This document shows positions 23,186-32,686 of a DNA stretch of 36,447 bases, in pieces. A program made the translations under genes and the position numbers. Positions within the stretch are counted from its first letter, which is position 1, and every line of letters starts with the position of its first letter. The notes beneath the pieces are model-generated. The model was not told the origin of the DNA and did no database searches. It was given only the letters and a program-made list of their open reading frames with translations. The stretch comes from Magnetococcales bacterium DCbin4 (lineage in GTDB: Bacteria; Pseudomonadota; Magnetococcia; Magnetococcales; UBA8363). The stretch spans positions 1 to 36,447 of the forward strand of contig PEAN01000038.1 of the NCBI GenBank assembly GCA_002753735.1. The letters are read 5' to 3'.

Positions 23186-24698
23186 TCGGCTCGGACCGCC
23201 GCCAGCCCGTTGTCCCGCATTTGGCATGGAAAGATCCAAAAACAAAACGAAGTTTTTTCCACAGATAAACCGAATTGTGCCGACTTTCGGCAAAAGCCCG
23301 CAGAAGATAGCTCAATAATTTTTTCATCGGCAGATAACGAACCCATGATCTGGCCAAACGGAACAAGGTATCGTTGTGCAGATGGGGCACCAGTTGCATC
23401 AACAGTTCGTAATAGACATAAAGGTGGCGATGTTCTGCGGCAACGGATCCATAGGCGTGGGTATAGCCGACATATCCTTCTTCCAAACGCGTTACGGCCC
23501 GGGCATCCAAGGAAGCGTGACTGAGGGCGGTTTCAATGATGGGGGTTTTGGGATAATAAGTCAGCCAGAAGGTTTGCATGATCTGTGGACGAATCCGGCG
23601 ATAAAGCCCCAGACTTTCTTCCAAATGTTCGGGCTTTTCACCCGGGGCACCGAAAATGTGATCTGCCTGCACAGAGATACCGTAACGGTGCAGGATATCG
23701 ACTGCCGCAATGATTCTTTCGTTACTTTCCTTGCGGTTATAGACCTGCTGACGCAGTGATGCCGAGCCGGATTGGATACCAATACCCGCCAGCCGGCAGT
23801 TGCCCTGTTTCAACAAGGCGACTTTTGTTTCATCCACGGAGAGGGGATGAACATAGCAAAAGAAAGGCAAATTGATTTCACGAGCATACAAAGGAATAAA
23901 TTGTTCCAACCAGGAACGACTTGTCGTAAAGACATCGTCCATGAAATGGACCATGGAAAAGTTCCATCGCCGCTTCGCCATCACCAATTCCTCAATCACA
24001 TGTTCCGGACTGCGACGGCGGATGTGTTTTTTCTCAACGGCATAAAGGGATTGCAGCATGGAATTGGAACAGAAATCACAATGATAGGGACAGCCGCGAC
24101 CGGTCATGACCATGTACGGGCCTTCCGCCATGGCCTTGGACTCATCCAGGAACAGGGCCTTGTCGGGAAATGGAAGCGCATCCAGGTCGCGGATGTAGGG
24201 ACGGGGTGGATTGACCCGGAAACGACCTTCATGACGGAACCCGAGGTTGGCAATATGCAGCAGGTTTTCCGAAGGATCGCCGCGTTCAAGATGCGTCACC
24301 AGATCCAGGAGGGCCTCTTCCCCTTCGCCGACCACGACAAAATCAATTTCAGGATGTTCGAGCGTTTTTTCAGGCAAGGCGGTGGGGTGGATCCCCCCGA
24401 ACACAATCGGAACGTTCAAACGGTTCTTGATGGCTTTGGCCAGGCCGAGGCACCACTGAAAATTACCCGTATAGGAAGAAAATCCGATCAGATCCGGTTG
24501 GCTTGCCACCGCTTTTTCGACAAGCTGGTCGGTGATATCGAACCGCTTGCCCAGACTGGCAATGTTGAGAAACACATCTCCGGAGAAAACAGCCAGGTCA
24601 AACAATAGTTTCACCTGATGGCCATGCGCTTGCAGATGGCTGGAAAGATGTTCCAGACCTAATTGTTCCGTGCCGTTGTAGAGGAAAAGAACGTTCAT
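23172..24698 (-). CDS. B12-binding-domain radical SAM protein
   Basis: The protein has 508 residues; the start is supported by GGTGGAG seven bases upstream. The N-terminal cobalamin-binding-type Rossmann domain runs to about residue 140 (SQPDLIGFSSYTG; VPIVFGGIHPTALPE; VVVGEGEEALLDL). The radical SAM cluster motif is at Cys203/207/210 (GCPYHCDFC), followed by VHFMDDVF, LAGIGIQSGS and ADHIFGAPGEK of the barrel. Family members methylate or rearrange diverse substrates. It is divided from the biosynthetic operons by the MGFPPP genes and may or may not belong to the cluster; no substrate can be named. Confidence 0.9.
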   Translation of the reverse strand: MNVLFLYNGTEQLGLEHLSSHLQAHGHQVKLLFDLAVFSGDVFLNIASLGKRFDITDQLVEKAVASQPDLIGFSSYTGNFQWCLGLAKAIKNRLNVPIVFGGIHPTALPEKTLEHPEIDFVVVGEGEEALLDLVTHLERGDPSENLLHIANLGFRHEGRFRVNPPRPYIRDLDALPFPDKALFLDESKAMAEGPYMVMTGRGCPYHCDFCSNSMLQSLYAVEKKHIRRRSPEHVIEELVMAKRRWNFSMVHFMDDVFTTSRSWLEQFIPLYAREINLPFFCYVHPLSVDETKVALLKQGNCRLAGIGIQSGSASLRQQVYNRKESNERIIAAVDILHRYGISVQADHIFGAPGEKPEHLEESLGLYRRIRPQIMQTFWLTYYPKTPIIETALSHASLDARAVTRLEEGYVGYTHAYGSVAAEHRHLYVYYELLMQLVPHLHNDTLFRLARSWVRYLPMKKLLSYLLRAFAESRHNSVYLWKKLRFVFGSFHAKCGTTGWRRSEPIIPS

Positions 24699-24839
24699 GA
24701 CGATACTCCACCGCCAATTGGACAGCCTGTCTTCAAATCGAGACCGGCCATGGTCACATGGTAACCGCTCTTTCTACACGTGAGGAGACCTACAGGGTTT
24801 CACAAAGATCCCAAAGAATCCAGGAAAAGGAACGGAAAC

Positions 24840-24869
24840 AAAAAAAAAGCCAGCGTAAAGGGCCGGCTT
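24840..24869 (-). terminator. Rho-independent terminator of tRNA-Phe
   Basis: On the - strand, AGCCGGC and GCTGGCT (7 pairs, one G-T) enclose a 7-base loop and are followed by nine Ts (24840-24848). It lies 24 bp after the tRNA 3' end. Confidence 0.8.
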
Positions 24870-24893
24870 CGTATGCGCATGGCAGCGTTCAAA

Positions 24894-24969
<76 letters not shown>

Positions 24970-25026
24970 TTGGAGTATCGCTTCCTTGAAGGATCCTGCC
25001 ATCGTCGGAAGGTTTCTTGTATACTT

Positions 25027-25043
25027 CAGTCAGAACCTGACTG
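25027..25043. promoter_or_regulatory. Perfect 7-bp inverted repeat upstream of prmA
   Basis: CAGTCAG-AAC-CTGACTG lies just downstream of a TATACT box (25020-25025) and about 30 bp before the prmA ATG. It could be an operator or leader hairpin. No matching -35 was found at normal spacing. Confidence 0.35.
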
Positions 25044-25075
25044 TCAATGCTCTTGGTGCGAGGAATGTATCGATC

Positions 25076-25951
25076 ATGGTATGGGAAGTCCAACTGTTGG
25101 CCCCGGAAGGGTGTGAAGATGCTTGCCGTGATCTGTTGGCTGAGATCGATTCCCTGGGTTCGGTCATGGAATGGTTGCCAGAGGTCGGTGCCCGGGTCCG
25201 GGTCAAGGGGTACTTTCCCGATGATATTCAACGCGAAGAGACGGAGTTGCGACTGCTGCTGCGCTTGTCCGCCGCCTCCATGGCCCTGCCCACCCACGGA
25301 ATTCAATGGCAACACCTGCCCGACCGGGATTGGGCCGAGGCTTGGAAAAAGGACCTCAAACCTTTTTGTGTTGGACAACATTTTCTGATCCGTCCCTCCT
25401 GGTGGCCTGAGGAAGAGACCTCGCGACACGTCATCAGCCTGGATCCCGGACTGGCTTTTGGATCGGGGACCCATGAAACCACCTCCGGTTGCCTGGAAGC
25501 CCTCGAATGGATCCGTGAACAAAACGAACTCGATTCTTTCCTGGACATGGGGTGCGGATCGGGAATCCTCGCCATGGGGGGGGCACTTCTGGGTGCCGAC
25601 CCCGTCACCGCCTCCGATCTCGACCCCCAGGCCATCACCACCGCCACCGACAACTTCCACCACAACCACATCCACGACATCACCACCGTGCTGTCACCGG
25701 AAGTTCCCCACGGTCCCTACAAAACCATTGCCGCCAACATTCTTTCAGGCGTTCTGCTGGACAAGGCGGATGGATTGGTCGGCGAACTTCAACCCGGCGG
25801 ATGGCTGATTCTGGCCGGTCTCCTGGAACATCAAGCGCAGGAAGTCATCGCCGCATATACCATCCGGGGCATGGTCTGCGTCAAAACAGTGGTCAAATCC
25901 CCTTGGGTCATCCTGGTTCTGTTCAAACCTGTCCAGCCCGCCCACCCCTGA
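25076..25951 (+). CDS. prmA: Ribosomal protein L11 methyltransferase
   Basis: The protein has 291 residues. ATG 25076 is preferred over 24986 because family members begin with the short ferredoxin-like recognition domain (MVWEVQLLAPEGCEDACRDL), and the longer form would start near the tRNA. Family signatures are the W-x-x-AWK segment (DWAEAWKKDLKP), LDPGLAFGSGTHETT, SAM motif I DMGCGSGILAMGGALLGA, ASDLDPQA and the NPPY-like ANILSGVL. PrmA trimethylates ribosomal protein L11 in the cytoplasm. It is a lone housekeeping gene following divergent tRNA-Phe. Confidence 0.95.
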   Translation: MVWEVQLLAPEGCEDACRDLLAEIDSLGSVMEWLPEVGARVRVKGYFPDDIQREETELRLLLRLSAASMALPTHGIQWQHLPDRDWAEAWKKDLKPFCVGQHFLIRPSWWPEEETSRHVISLDPGLAFGSGTHETTSGCLEALEWIREQNELDSFLDMGCGSGILAMGGALLGADPVTASDLDPQAITTATDNFHHNHIHDITTVLSPEVPHGPYKTIAANILSGVLLDKADGLVGELQPGGWLILAGLLEHQAQEVIAAYTIRGMVCVKTVVKSPWVILVLFKPVQPAHP

Positions 25952-26021
25952 TCCCCCCTTTCGCATCGCCCCCGGATTACACATCCTCCTGGATCAGGAT
26001 CATGAACGGGAGGGGGGATCA
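25949..26021. repeat. 10-bp perfect inverted repeat at the prmA stop
   Basis: TGATCCCCCC (25949-25958, starting in the prmA stop codon) pairs perfectly with GGGGGGATCA (26012-26021), 53 bases apart. It may mark the transcript end, though no T-run follows. The rest of the gap to 26360 holds no convincing gene or promoter that I can see. Confidence 0.4.
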
Positions 26022-26360
26022 ACATCCCCATCCCGAAACCCAGTCCGGTCGCACAGGAAAATATTAAAGATCTTCCCTCAACTGCCCGATCTTACTAACA
26101 CTTGCATCGATTAAACGGGCAGACGATGGATTTGGGAACAGCGACCGTCGTCCAGAATTCGCGTTTGGAAGCAGCATGATCGCAGCCACCCAGGGACGAT
26201 TCCCAGGCGAAGTGAACTTGGCTGGATAATTGCTAGTCCAAACCAGGAGCAAGGCCAAGGTGGCCGCAGGCGCGCCTTGATCGAACCACTTCGAGGTGGC
26301 ACCTGGGAACGGATTTTTGCAGGCTTGCTTTTGTCTTAAAAGTTAAAAGGATAGAAAGAC

Positions 26361-27113
26361 ATGGATCTCGCAACAATCATCGGCATCGTTTCAGCGTTTT
26401 CTGTTGTCATTTTTGGCATCCTGATGGACAGCGGCATCATGCTGTTCGTCAATATTCCCAGCATTCTCATCGTCATCGGCGGAACCATCGCAACCATGCT
26501 GATCCGACACAAGATGAGCGATGTCGTTGGCTCGATCAACGTCCTGATGCGCGCCGTCTTCGTCAAAGCGCAGGAACCGGAAAAGGTGATCGGTCAACTC
26601 ATCGACATGGCCAACATTGCCAGAAAAGACGGAATCCTGGCGTTGGAAAAGATCAAATCGGACGATCCCTTTCTCCAGGGGGCCATCAACCATTGCGTCG
26701 ATGGTGCCGACCCGGAATTCCTCGAAAGCGTTTTGTCCAAGGAATTGAACTATCTGGCTGATCGTCATGCCCGCGGGATGGGCATCTGGGAAGGGGTCTC
26801 GGAAATGGCACCCGCCTTCGGGATGATCGGAACCCTCATCGGACTGGTCCAAATGTTGGCCAACATGTCCGATCCCTCCTCCATCGGACCCGCCATGGCC
26901 GTTGCCATTTTGACAACGCTCTATGGTTCACTGATCTCCAACTGCGTCGCCATTCCCCTGTGCACCAAGCTGGCCACCTACAGCAAAGACGAACAAACGG
27001 TCAAACAGGTGATCATCGATGGGATGATCGGCATTCAAAAGGGGGTCAACCCCAGAATGCTCCAGGAAGCCTTGCGCGCCGCCCTCCCCCCTTCGCGTCG
27101 CGACCTCGAATAA
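26361..27113 (+). CDS. MotA/PomA-like flagellar stator subunit
   Basis: The protein has 250 residues, about the size of PomA/MotA, with AAGGATAG before ATG. Four membrane segments are visible: residues 5-22, 29-48 (LFVNIPSILIVIGGTIATML), about 150-170 (MAPAFGMIGTLIGLVQML) and about 180-203 (MAVAILTTLYGSLISNCVAI). A charged cytoplasmic loop with VFVKAQEPEKVIGQLI lies between segments 2 and 3. The length and TM3/TM4 motifs resemble Na+-driven PomA more than E. coli MotA. It would form the stator channel with the next gene's product. A 96-bp gap separates them. Confidence 0.92.
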   Translation: MDLATIIGIVSAFSVVIFGILMDSGIMLFVNIPSILIVIGGTIATMLIRHKMSDVVGSINVLMRAVFVKAQEPEKVIGQLIDMANIARKDGILALEKIKSDDPFLQGAINHCVDGADPEFLESVLSKELNYLADRHARGMGIWEGVSEMAPAFGMIGTLIGLVQMLANMSDPSSIGPAMAVAILTTLYGSLISNCVAIPLCTKLATYSKDEQTVKQVIIDGMIGIQKGVNPRMLQEALRAALPPSRRDLE

Positions 27114-27209
27114 GGCTGAGTACCACCATCATCCAAATGGTTTTCCTCGATGTCCGGATGACCGAATGACCGGGATTCGAAAAATCGTACCACTGAAAGG
27201 TTAGCGGGT

Positions 27210-28016
27210 ATGTCAAAATGTCCTCCCTGCAAAAAAGGTGCGCCTGCCTGGCTGAACACGTTTGCCGACATGATGTCCCTGCTCTTGACCTTTTTCATCC
27301 TGCTGCTCTCCTTTGCCCAGTTGGATGTCGTCAAGTTCGAAGAAGCTTCCGGATCCATTCGTGATGCCTTCGGCGTCCAACGTATTCAGCAGATCAATCC
27401 CCTGCCCACCGGTGAGGATCTGATCGCAACCGAATTCGACCAGGAAATCATCATCGTCCAACTCCTCGAAAAAATTGAACACGTCCTGGTCAATCAAATC
27501 GACAACGGCGAAGCGGAGGTCATCGAACTGGAACAGGGGTTCCTGGTCCGTCTGGCAGGTGATACCCTTTTCCAACCCTCAAGCCTCAAGCTGCGTGACC
27601 CCATCAAACCCACCCTGCAACAAGTGGCGACACTCCTGGCCGGGGTCAAGAACGAAATTTTCGTCAATGGTCATACCGATAACGCCCCGCCCCCATCAGA
27701 CCTTCCGTTCGCCTCCAATTGGGGGTATTCTGCCGCCATGTCTGCAGCGATCGTACAATTTCTCGCTGAAAATGGTGGAGTTGATCCGGTTCGTCTCCAG
27801 GCCCGGGGACTTGGACAATATTCCCCCAGGCAAACCAACGATACCGATGCCGGTCGGGCTGCCAACCGCCGCATTGAAATCATGGTTTCCCGCACCACAC
27901 ATCCTGCAGTCATCGAAAAATTCATTCAACCACCCCGGGATCTCTCTTCCGGAAGTGGTGGCCAGCCTGAACGTGGCAATCGTGCCACATCGGAATCACA
28001 AGGGGGGACCCCCTGA
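27210..28016 (+). CDS. MotB/PomB-like stator subunit with OmpA peptidoglycan-binding domain
   Basis: The protein has 268 residues. A short cytoplasmic tail (MSKCPPCKKGAPAWLNT) precedes one membrane segment, FADMMSLLLTFFILLLSFA, whose Asp20 is the ion-binding residue of MotB/PomB. The C-terminal OmpA-like domain (about residues 145-230) shows IFVNGHTDNAPP, LQARGLGQYSP and AGRAANRRIEIMV, which anchor the stator to peptidoglycan. The MPAW-like start and domain order match PomB. It is followed 18 bp later by a PilZ-like gene, suggesting c-di-GMP control of the motor. Confidence 0.93.
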   Translation: MSKCPPCKKGAPAWLNTFADMMSLLLTFFILLLSFAQLDVVKFEEASGSIRDAFGVQRIQQINPLPTGEDLIATEFDQEIIIVQLLEKIEHVLVNQIDNGEAEVIELEQGFLVRLAGDTLFQPSSLKLRDPIKPTLQQVATLLAGVKNEIFVNGHTDNAPPPSDLPFASNWGYSAAMSAAIVQFLAENGGVDPVRLQARGLGQYSPRQTNDTDAGRAANRRIEIMVSRTTHPAVIEKFIQPPRDLSSGSGGQPERGNRATSESQGGTP

Positions 28017-28034
28017 CATTTTGTGGAGAAAGGC

Positions 28035-28631
28035 ATGGCAGCCGTTACACAAAAATCTGTAGACAATCAACAGCGCGCCTTTGCGCGCGTTGACGATTTC
28101 CTGCCACTCTCATGGCGTCGTGTCAGTGCCGAAGAGTTCGCCGATGTCATCGCCAACTTCAACAGAACCCAAAGCTTCCCCATTCCTCCCGATGACATCC
28201 AAACGGTACTGGCCAACCTGGAAGTCACCGACAAGATCCAGCAACTGGAACGCAGCGACCCGGTACTTTCCCGCATTCTTTCCCGGTTGGACATGAAGCT
28301 CAACATGCTGCTCAAGGTGTTCTATCCGGGAACCGAGGCGCGACCCATGGTCCCCACCTGGGTCAACATGAGTGGTGGTGGCTTGGCGTTCAAGGAAGCG
28401 GGCCTTGATGTCCAGGTTGGCGATGTCCTGGAAATCAGGCTGGCATTATCACTTGACTCCCTGGCGTCCATTCAATGTTTTGCCCGTGTTGTCAAAACCT
28501 TTCCTCCGGATGAAGATGGTTTGATCAAGGCAGCCTGTCAATTTGAACCCATCCTTGATGGAGACCGGGAAAAATTGATCCAGCACATTTTCAAACGCCA
28601 ATCGGCTCTATTGCGATCCAAGCGCAGTTGA
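28035..28631 (+). CDS. PilZ-domain-like protein, candidate c-di-GMP receptor
   Basis: The protein has 198 residues. ATG 28035 is preferred, with GGAG (28025-28028) six bases upstream; GTG 28023 is an alternative. An RxxxR-like element (RAFARVDDFLPLSW) sits near the N-terminus, but the PilZ NxSxxG motif (NMSGGGLAF) comes only at about residue 110. The two parts are separated by a helical insertion (LEVTDKIQQLERSDPVLSR). Beta strands follow (GDVLEIRLALSL; CFARVVKTFPP). PilZ proteins with a long helical insert are known, so this may bind c-di-GMP or be a non-binding variant. It is in line with stator genes. Confidence 0.72.
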   Translation: MAAVTQKSVDNQQRAFARVDDFLPLSWRRVSAEEFADVIANFNRTQSFPIPPDDIQTVLANLEVTDKIQQLERSDPVLSRILSRLDMKLNMLLKVFYPGTEARPMVPTWVNMSGGGLAFKEAGLDVQVGDVLEIRLALSLDSLASIQCFARVVKTFPPDEDGLIKAACQFEPILDGDREKLIQHIFKRQSALLRSKRS

Positions 28632-28697
28632 TGGCCATGTCGGGTCTCGCGGACACCCCCTTTCCCTTCCCGTCCCTTCGGTCAAAGCACCAGGTTG

Positions 28698-30521
28698 ATG
28701 GATACGATGGTTATGGCTGAAGATAAGTCTTTTGAAAATCAACCGGAAAGTACACTATTCTGGTTTCGCCGGGTCACTCCCACACAAATGGCTCGGGTTC
28801 GGGAGTGTCAACGAAAAGGTGCGCTTCTTCCCGAAGCACGCCCCAATCTGGATCGGTCCATTGCGGACATTCTCTCCAGGGAAGCCAATATTGCACCCTC
28901 AGCTTCGGCAAGAAGCCGAACGGGAGCGGATCGATCTGCGGTTCTGGAGGCCATGAACCGAAAACTCAACCTCCTCCTCGAACTGGCTTATCCCCCGGAA
29001 TCGGTCGTCATGCGTGTCCCGATCATGCTGGATCCCGAGGGTCGGGGAATGGTTGCATGGATCAAGGATCCCCCCTTTGCTGAAAATGATCTCCTGGAAC
29101 TGCGCTTTCTCACCGGATCGACCCAGCCCTGGCCCGTTCATGGCTATTCCCGGGTGATCCGCATGCGTCAGGACTGGTCGAATCGGGGCAAACGGGTGGA
29201 GTTCCGATTCGAAACGGTCCAGGAACTCGATATTCATCTGGACATGGCTCAAGCACCCCAATCCAGGCCCGAACCTGAGAAATCGCCTCCAAAGAAAAGA
29301 ACTGAAGTCCCATCGGTCAAGCCATCCCCGGAAAAGACCGTGTCCGAGCCACCTCAGCCGGCGCCCCCGGCGCCGACACCAAAGAATACGATGTTTTCAA
29401 AATTCATCAAAAAGAAACCTGCTGTTGCGCCAAAGGTTGAAAAACCAGCCGCTCCGGAACTGCCTGCACTCAAAACCGGTTCCGATGACAAATATGATCG
29501 CATCTTGCAGGAAGGATTGAAGCTCTCCAATGCAGCGGTCGAAGATGTGGTCGTCCATAAGGGAGAAGATCCCTTTTTATCCTCTCAACCCCGGTCGGAC
29601 CAACGACGTGACTTCCGGATCAACGACCGGATCCCCTTTGTGTGGTGTCATGTCTCCGAAGCCGCGTTTCAGGAGGCGATGAAGAATTTTCACCGCGACA
29701 AAGCCTTCAGTCTGCGCAGCATTATCCGCAACCAGCAGAAAATCCTTGGGGAATTGAGTGCTATCCAGGAATATTTGAAACACAAACATTCCAAGGCCCG
29801 CAAGCATGTGGAATGGCATCGGGACCGTCTTTCCTGGCTCTTTCTGCGCGCAACGTCAGAGAATGAAGAGTCCTATTACCAGGGGATGACCGAACTTTTC
29901 ACCGCCATCGCCCGCGACATCGCCAAACAGACCGGCAGCATCGGTCAATGGACCAACCAGACTCTTTCGCTTTTGCATCACTTGATGGAACTGCGCCAGA
30001 TACGGGACCAGTCCAATCCGGTGACCGAAGCCAATGCCCTCAAAAAGGCGGAGGCGGGATTGGCGGATGTCGAGCGACAATTGCCCAAGGCGTTGCTCAA
30101 GGTGGAAGCTTCCGATCCCCCCCTGGCGGCCAAATTGAAGATGTACCAGGAGTCAATCCAGACCATCAATTTGAGCCGACATGATCGACCGGTCGGGAAA
30201 TCTCCCGATGGGAAGGATTTGTATACCGTCAACATCAGCGCCACGGGTTTGGCCTTCAGAACCCGTCAATTGTGGGTCAAAAAGGGCGATTTGTTGGAAA
30301 TGCGTATTTTCCTGAGCATTGGAGGGGACCGGTTCGAGCCGGTCAACACCTATGGACGGGTCGTTTTCGTCCATGGACCCGTGGATCACAAACTCAAGGT
30401 CGCCACCCATATCGACCCCAAACCGGCAGCCTTTGAACAGAAGATCTACCTGCACATTGCCCGCCGTCAACGCGAACTGCTCGCCGACCGGGCCTCGGCG
30501 AAGGATGAAGATGATTTTTGA
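28698..30521 (+). CDS. Large PilZ-like two-module protein
   Basis: The protein has about 607 residues. Starts at ATG 28698, ATG 28707 or TTG 28695 are all possible, with no clear ribosome site. Module 1 (about residues 20-185) looks like a degenerate copy of the preceding protein (RRVTPTQMARVRE; MNRKLNLLLELAYP). A Pro/Lys-rich linker follows (about 190-270). The C-terminal module carries RRDFRINDRIPF (RxxxR) and, about 180 residues later, NISATGLAF (NxSxxG), with a long helical insert between. It thus appears to be an internal duplication of the split-PilZ type, with the second copy keeping both c-di-GMP motifs. It overlaps the ABC gene by 1 bp (TGATG). Confidence 0.7.
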   Translation: MDTMVMAEDKSFENQPESTLFWFRRVTPTQMARVRECQRKGALLPEARPNLDRSIADILSREANIAPSASARSRTGADRSAVLEAMNRKLNLLLELAYPPESVVMRVPIMLDPEGRGMVAWIKDPPFAENDLLELRFLTGSTQPWPVHGYSRVIRMRQDWSNRGKRVEFRFETVQELDIHLDMAQAPQSRPEPEKSPPKKRTEVPSVKPSPEKTVSEPPQPAPPAPTPKNTMFSKFIKKKPAVAPKVEKPAAPELPALKTGSDDKYDRILQEGLKLSNAAVEDVVVHKGEDPFLSSQPRSDQRRDFRINDRIPFVWCHVSEAAFQEAMKNFHRDKAFSLRSIIRNQQKILGELSAIQEYLKHKHSKARKHVEWHRDRLSWLFLRATSENEESYYQGMTELFTAIARDIAKQTGSIGQWTNQTLSLLHHLMELRQIRDQSNPVTEANALKKAEAGLADVERQLPKALLKVEASDPPLAAKLKMYQESIQTINLSRHDRPVGKSPDGKDLYTVNISATGLAFRTRQLWVKKGDLLEMRIFLSIGGDRFEPVNTYGRVVFVHGPVDHKLKVATHIDPKPAAFEQKIYLHIARRQRELLADRASAKDEDDF

Positions 30522-32686
30522 TGCGTACGCAACCCGCACGTCCGGATCACATTGACGATCCCCTGTTGATTTGCCTGAGCCTGGTCACGCAACTGTTCAA
30601 CAGACCGGTCAGTCCGGTGGTGCTTGGATCGGGTTTGCCGTTGCCGGAACATCGACTGACCCCTGCATTGTTTTTACGTGCCGCTGAAAAGGCGGGTTTG
30701 TCAGGCAGGTTCCTGAAAAAAGACCTGAACGAAATCTCTCCCCTGATGCTTCCGTGCGTTTTATTGTTGGAGCAGCAAAAGGCGTGCGTCCTGGTAGAGC
30801 TGCCCCAACTGGATCAGGCATCGGTCCTGTTTCCCGAAACCGGCATGGGGGTGGTCAACCTGGCATTGGAGGAACTGGAAAAAGAATACCGGGGAGAAGC
30901 ACTCTTTGTCCGCCCCTCCTATCATGCCGGATTTTCCGCACCCGAAGGGGCCAGGAGAACACCCCATCAAGGATGGTTCTGGAAGGAGATTATCCGCTCC
31001 TGGTACGAAATTTTTCAGGTCGTCATCGCTTCGGTCGTCATCAATCTCCTGGCACTGGCCGTACCATTGTTTGTGATGAACGTCTACGACCGGGTCGTCC
31101 CCAACGAAGCGATCGAAACCTTATGGGTTCTGTCCATCGGCGTAGCGATTGCGATTGGATTTGATTTTCTGCTCAAGGAGTTGCGAACCCATTTCATCGA
31201 CGCCATGGGACGCAACCTGGACACGCTGCTCTCCAACCGTATCTTTGAAAAGATTTTATCTTTGGTTCCCGGCCATGTCATGACCTCTCCGGGTGCCATG
31301 GCCAATCGGATCCGTTCGTTTGAATTTCTGCGGGATTTTTTTGCTTCAGCCAGTCTCGTTGCCTTCGTGGACCTGCCGTTTTCCTTTCTGTTCATCGCCC
31401 TGATCGCCTATCTGGGCAACGTGACCATGGCGATGATTCCACTGGCTGCGATGCTTCTTGTCATTTTGTTCGGCATGTTTTTCCAAGGCCCCGTACTCAA
31501 GGCGGTACGGGCCTATTATGACGACACGTCAGAAAAACAGGGATTTTTGGTGGAAACCCTGGGACAGATGGAAACCATCAAGTTTCTCAACATGGAAGGG
31601 TGGATGCAGCAGCGTTGGGAACTGTTGGTTGAACGGATGGCCGCGACAAGTGGCCGGGAACGATTATGGTCACAGTTCATCCTCTCTCTGGCCGGGGTCA
31701 TCGGTCAACTCTCCTACATCGGGGTGATTCTGGTCGGTGTCTATCAGATCATGGAGGGACAATTGAGCATCGGAGGCATGATGGCCTGCTCCCTCCTGAA
31801 TGGCCGGATCATCCAGCCCCTGTTACAGATCACCGGAATTTTAACCCGTTGGCATACCGCCCGGACTGCGTTGAACGCACTCAACCAATTGATGGCGCAG
31901 CCCGAGGAACGATCTCCAGAGCGGAAACTGTTGCATAAACCGGATCTTGCGGGACACATCGAACTGAAGAATTGTTTTTTCCGATATCCCGGACAGGCCG
32001 ATCCAGTTCTTTCCAACCTTTCTCTGGTGATCCAGCCCGGAGAAAAAGTGGGCATCACCGGATCCTCCGGGGCGGGGAAAACGACCCTGCTCAAGCTGAT
32101 CATGGGCCATTTCCCGGTCGCGGCGGGATCGATTCGGCTGGATGGCACCGACAGCCAACAGATTCACCCCGCCGAACTTCGCAGTCAGGTGGGATACATG
32201 GATCAGGACAACACCCTGTTTTCCGGAACCCTGCGCGATACCCTGCTGATGGGATGTCCATCCGCCTCGGATGCACGGATTCTTGAACTGCTGGAACAGG
32301 TGGAGGCATTGAATTTCATTGCTGCCAATCCCATGGGGCTGGACCGGCCGGTGGGACCCCTGGGACAGGGGTTGTCACGCGGAGAACGGCAATGTTTTTG
32401 TTTGGCCAGGACATTGCTGGATCCCAACCGCAGGGTGATCCTGCTGGACGAACCCACTTCCGCCTTGAGTGTGGTTGCCGAAACCCGTTGCATCCACAAT
32501 ATCCTCGCCAACCATCGTGACCGAACGATCATTATTGTTTCCCAGAGTCCACGGGTACTGCAACAATTGGATCGATTGATCATCCTGGAAAAAGGTTCCA
32601 TCGTTGCCGATGGGCCGACGATGGAGGTTTTGACGCAGAAGAAACCGGTCACCAACGCCACTCCCATCAAGGATGTGACGACATGA
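30521..32686 (+). CDS. LapB-like type I secretion ABC transporter with altered ATPase motifs
   Basis: The protein has 721 residues. A C39-peptidase-like N-terminal domain lacking catalytic Cys is followed by a membrane region (about 155-430; FVMNVYDRVVPN is typical of this family) and the nucleotide-binding domain. Walker A is GSSGAGKTT and Walker B is RVILLDEPTS. Three conserved elements deviate: the signature reads LSRGERQ instead of LSGGQRQ, the D-loop reads SALS instead of SALD, and the H-loop His is Gln675 (VSQSP). It is coupled by 1-bp and 4-bp overlaps to a PilZ-like gene and a HlyD-family gene. It probably exports an RTX-type adhesin; no substrate gene is in the window. Confidence 0.9.
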   Translation: MRTQPARPDHIDDPLLICLSLVTQLFNRPVSPVVLGSGLPLPEHRLTPALFLRAAEKAGLSGRFLKKDLNEISPLMLPCVLLLEQQKACVLVELPQLDQASVLFPETGMGVVNLALEELEKEYRGEALFVRPSYHAGFSAPEGARRTPHQGWFWKEIIRSWYEIFQVVIASVVINLLALAVPLFVMNVYDRVVPNEAIETLWVLSIGVAIAIGFDFLLKELRTHFIDAMGRNLDTLLSNRIFEKILSLVPGHVMTSPGAMANRIRSFEFLRDFFASASLVAFVDLPFSFLFIALIAYLGNVTMAMIPLAAMLLVILFGMFFQGPVLKAVRAYYDDTSEKQGFLVETLGQMETIKFLNMEGWMQQRWELLVERMAATSGRERLWSQFILSLAGVIGQLSYIGVILVGVYQIMEGQLSIGGMMACSLLNGRIIQPLLQITGILTRWHTARTALNALNQLMAQPEERSPERKLLHKPDLAGHIELKNCFFRYPGQADPVLSNLSLVIQPGEKVGITGSSGAGKTTLLKLIMGHFPVAAGSIRLDGTDSQQIHPAELRSQVGYMDQDNTLFSGTLRDTLLMGCPSASDARILELLEQVEALNFIAANPMGLDRPVGPLGQGLSRGERQCFCLARTLLDPNRRVILLDEPTSALSVVAETRCIHNILANHRDRTIIIVSQSPRVLQQLDRLIILEKGSIVADGPTMEVLTQKKPVTNATPIKDVTT

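Noticed and set aside
25952-26360. Short - strand frames in the gap before the motA-like gene
   Set aside because: They are short, lack ribosome sites and have no recognisable motif; no sigma28 or sigma54 promoter pattern was found either.
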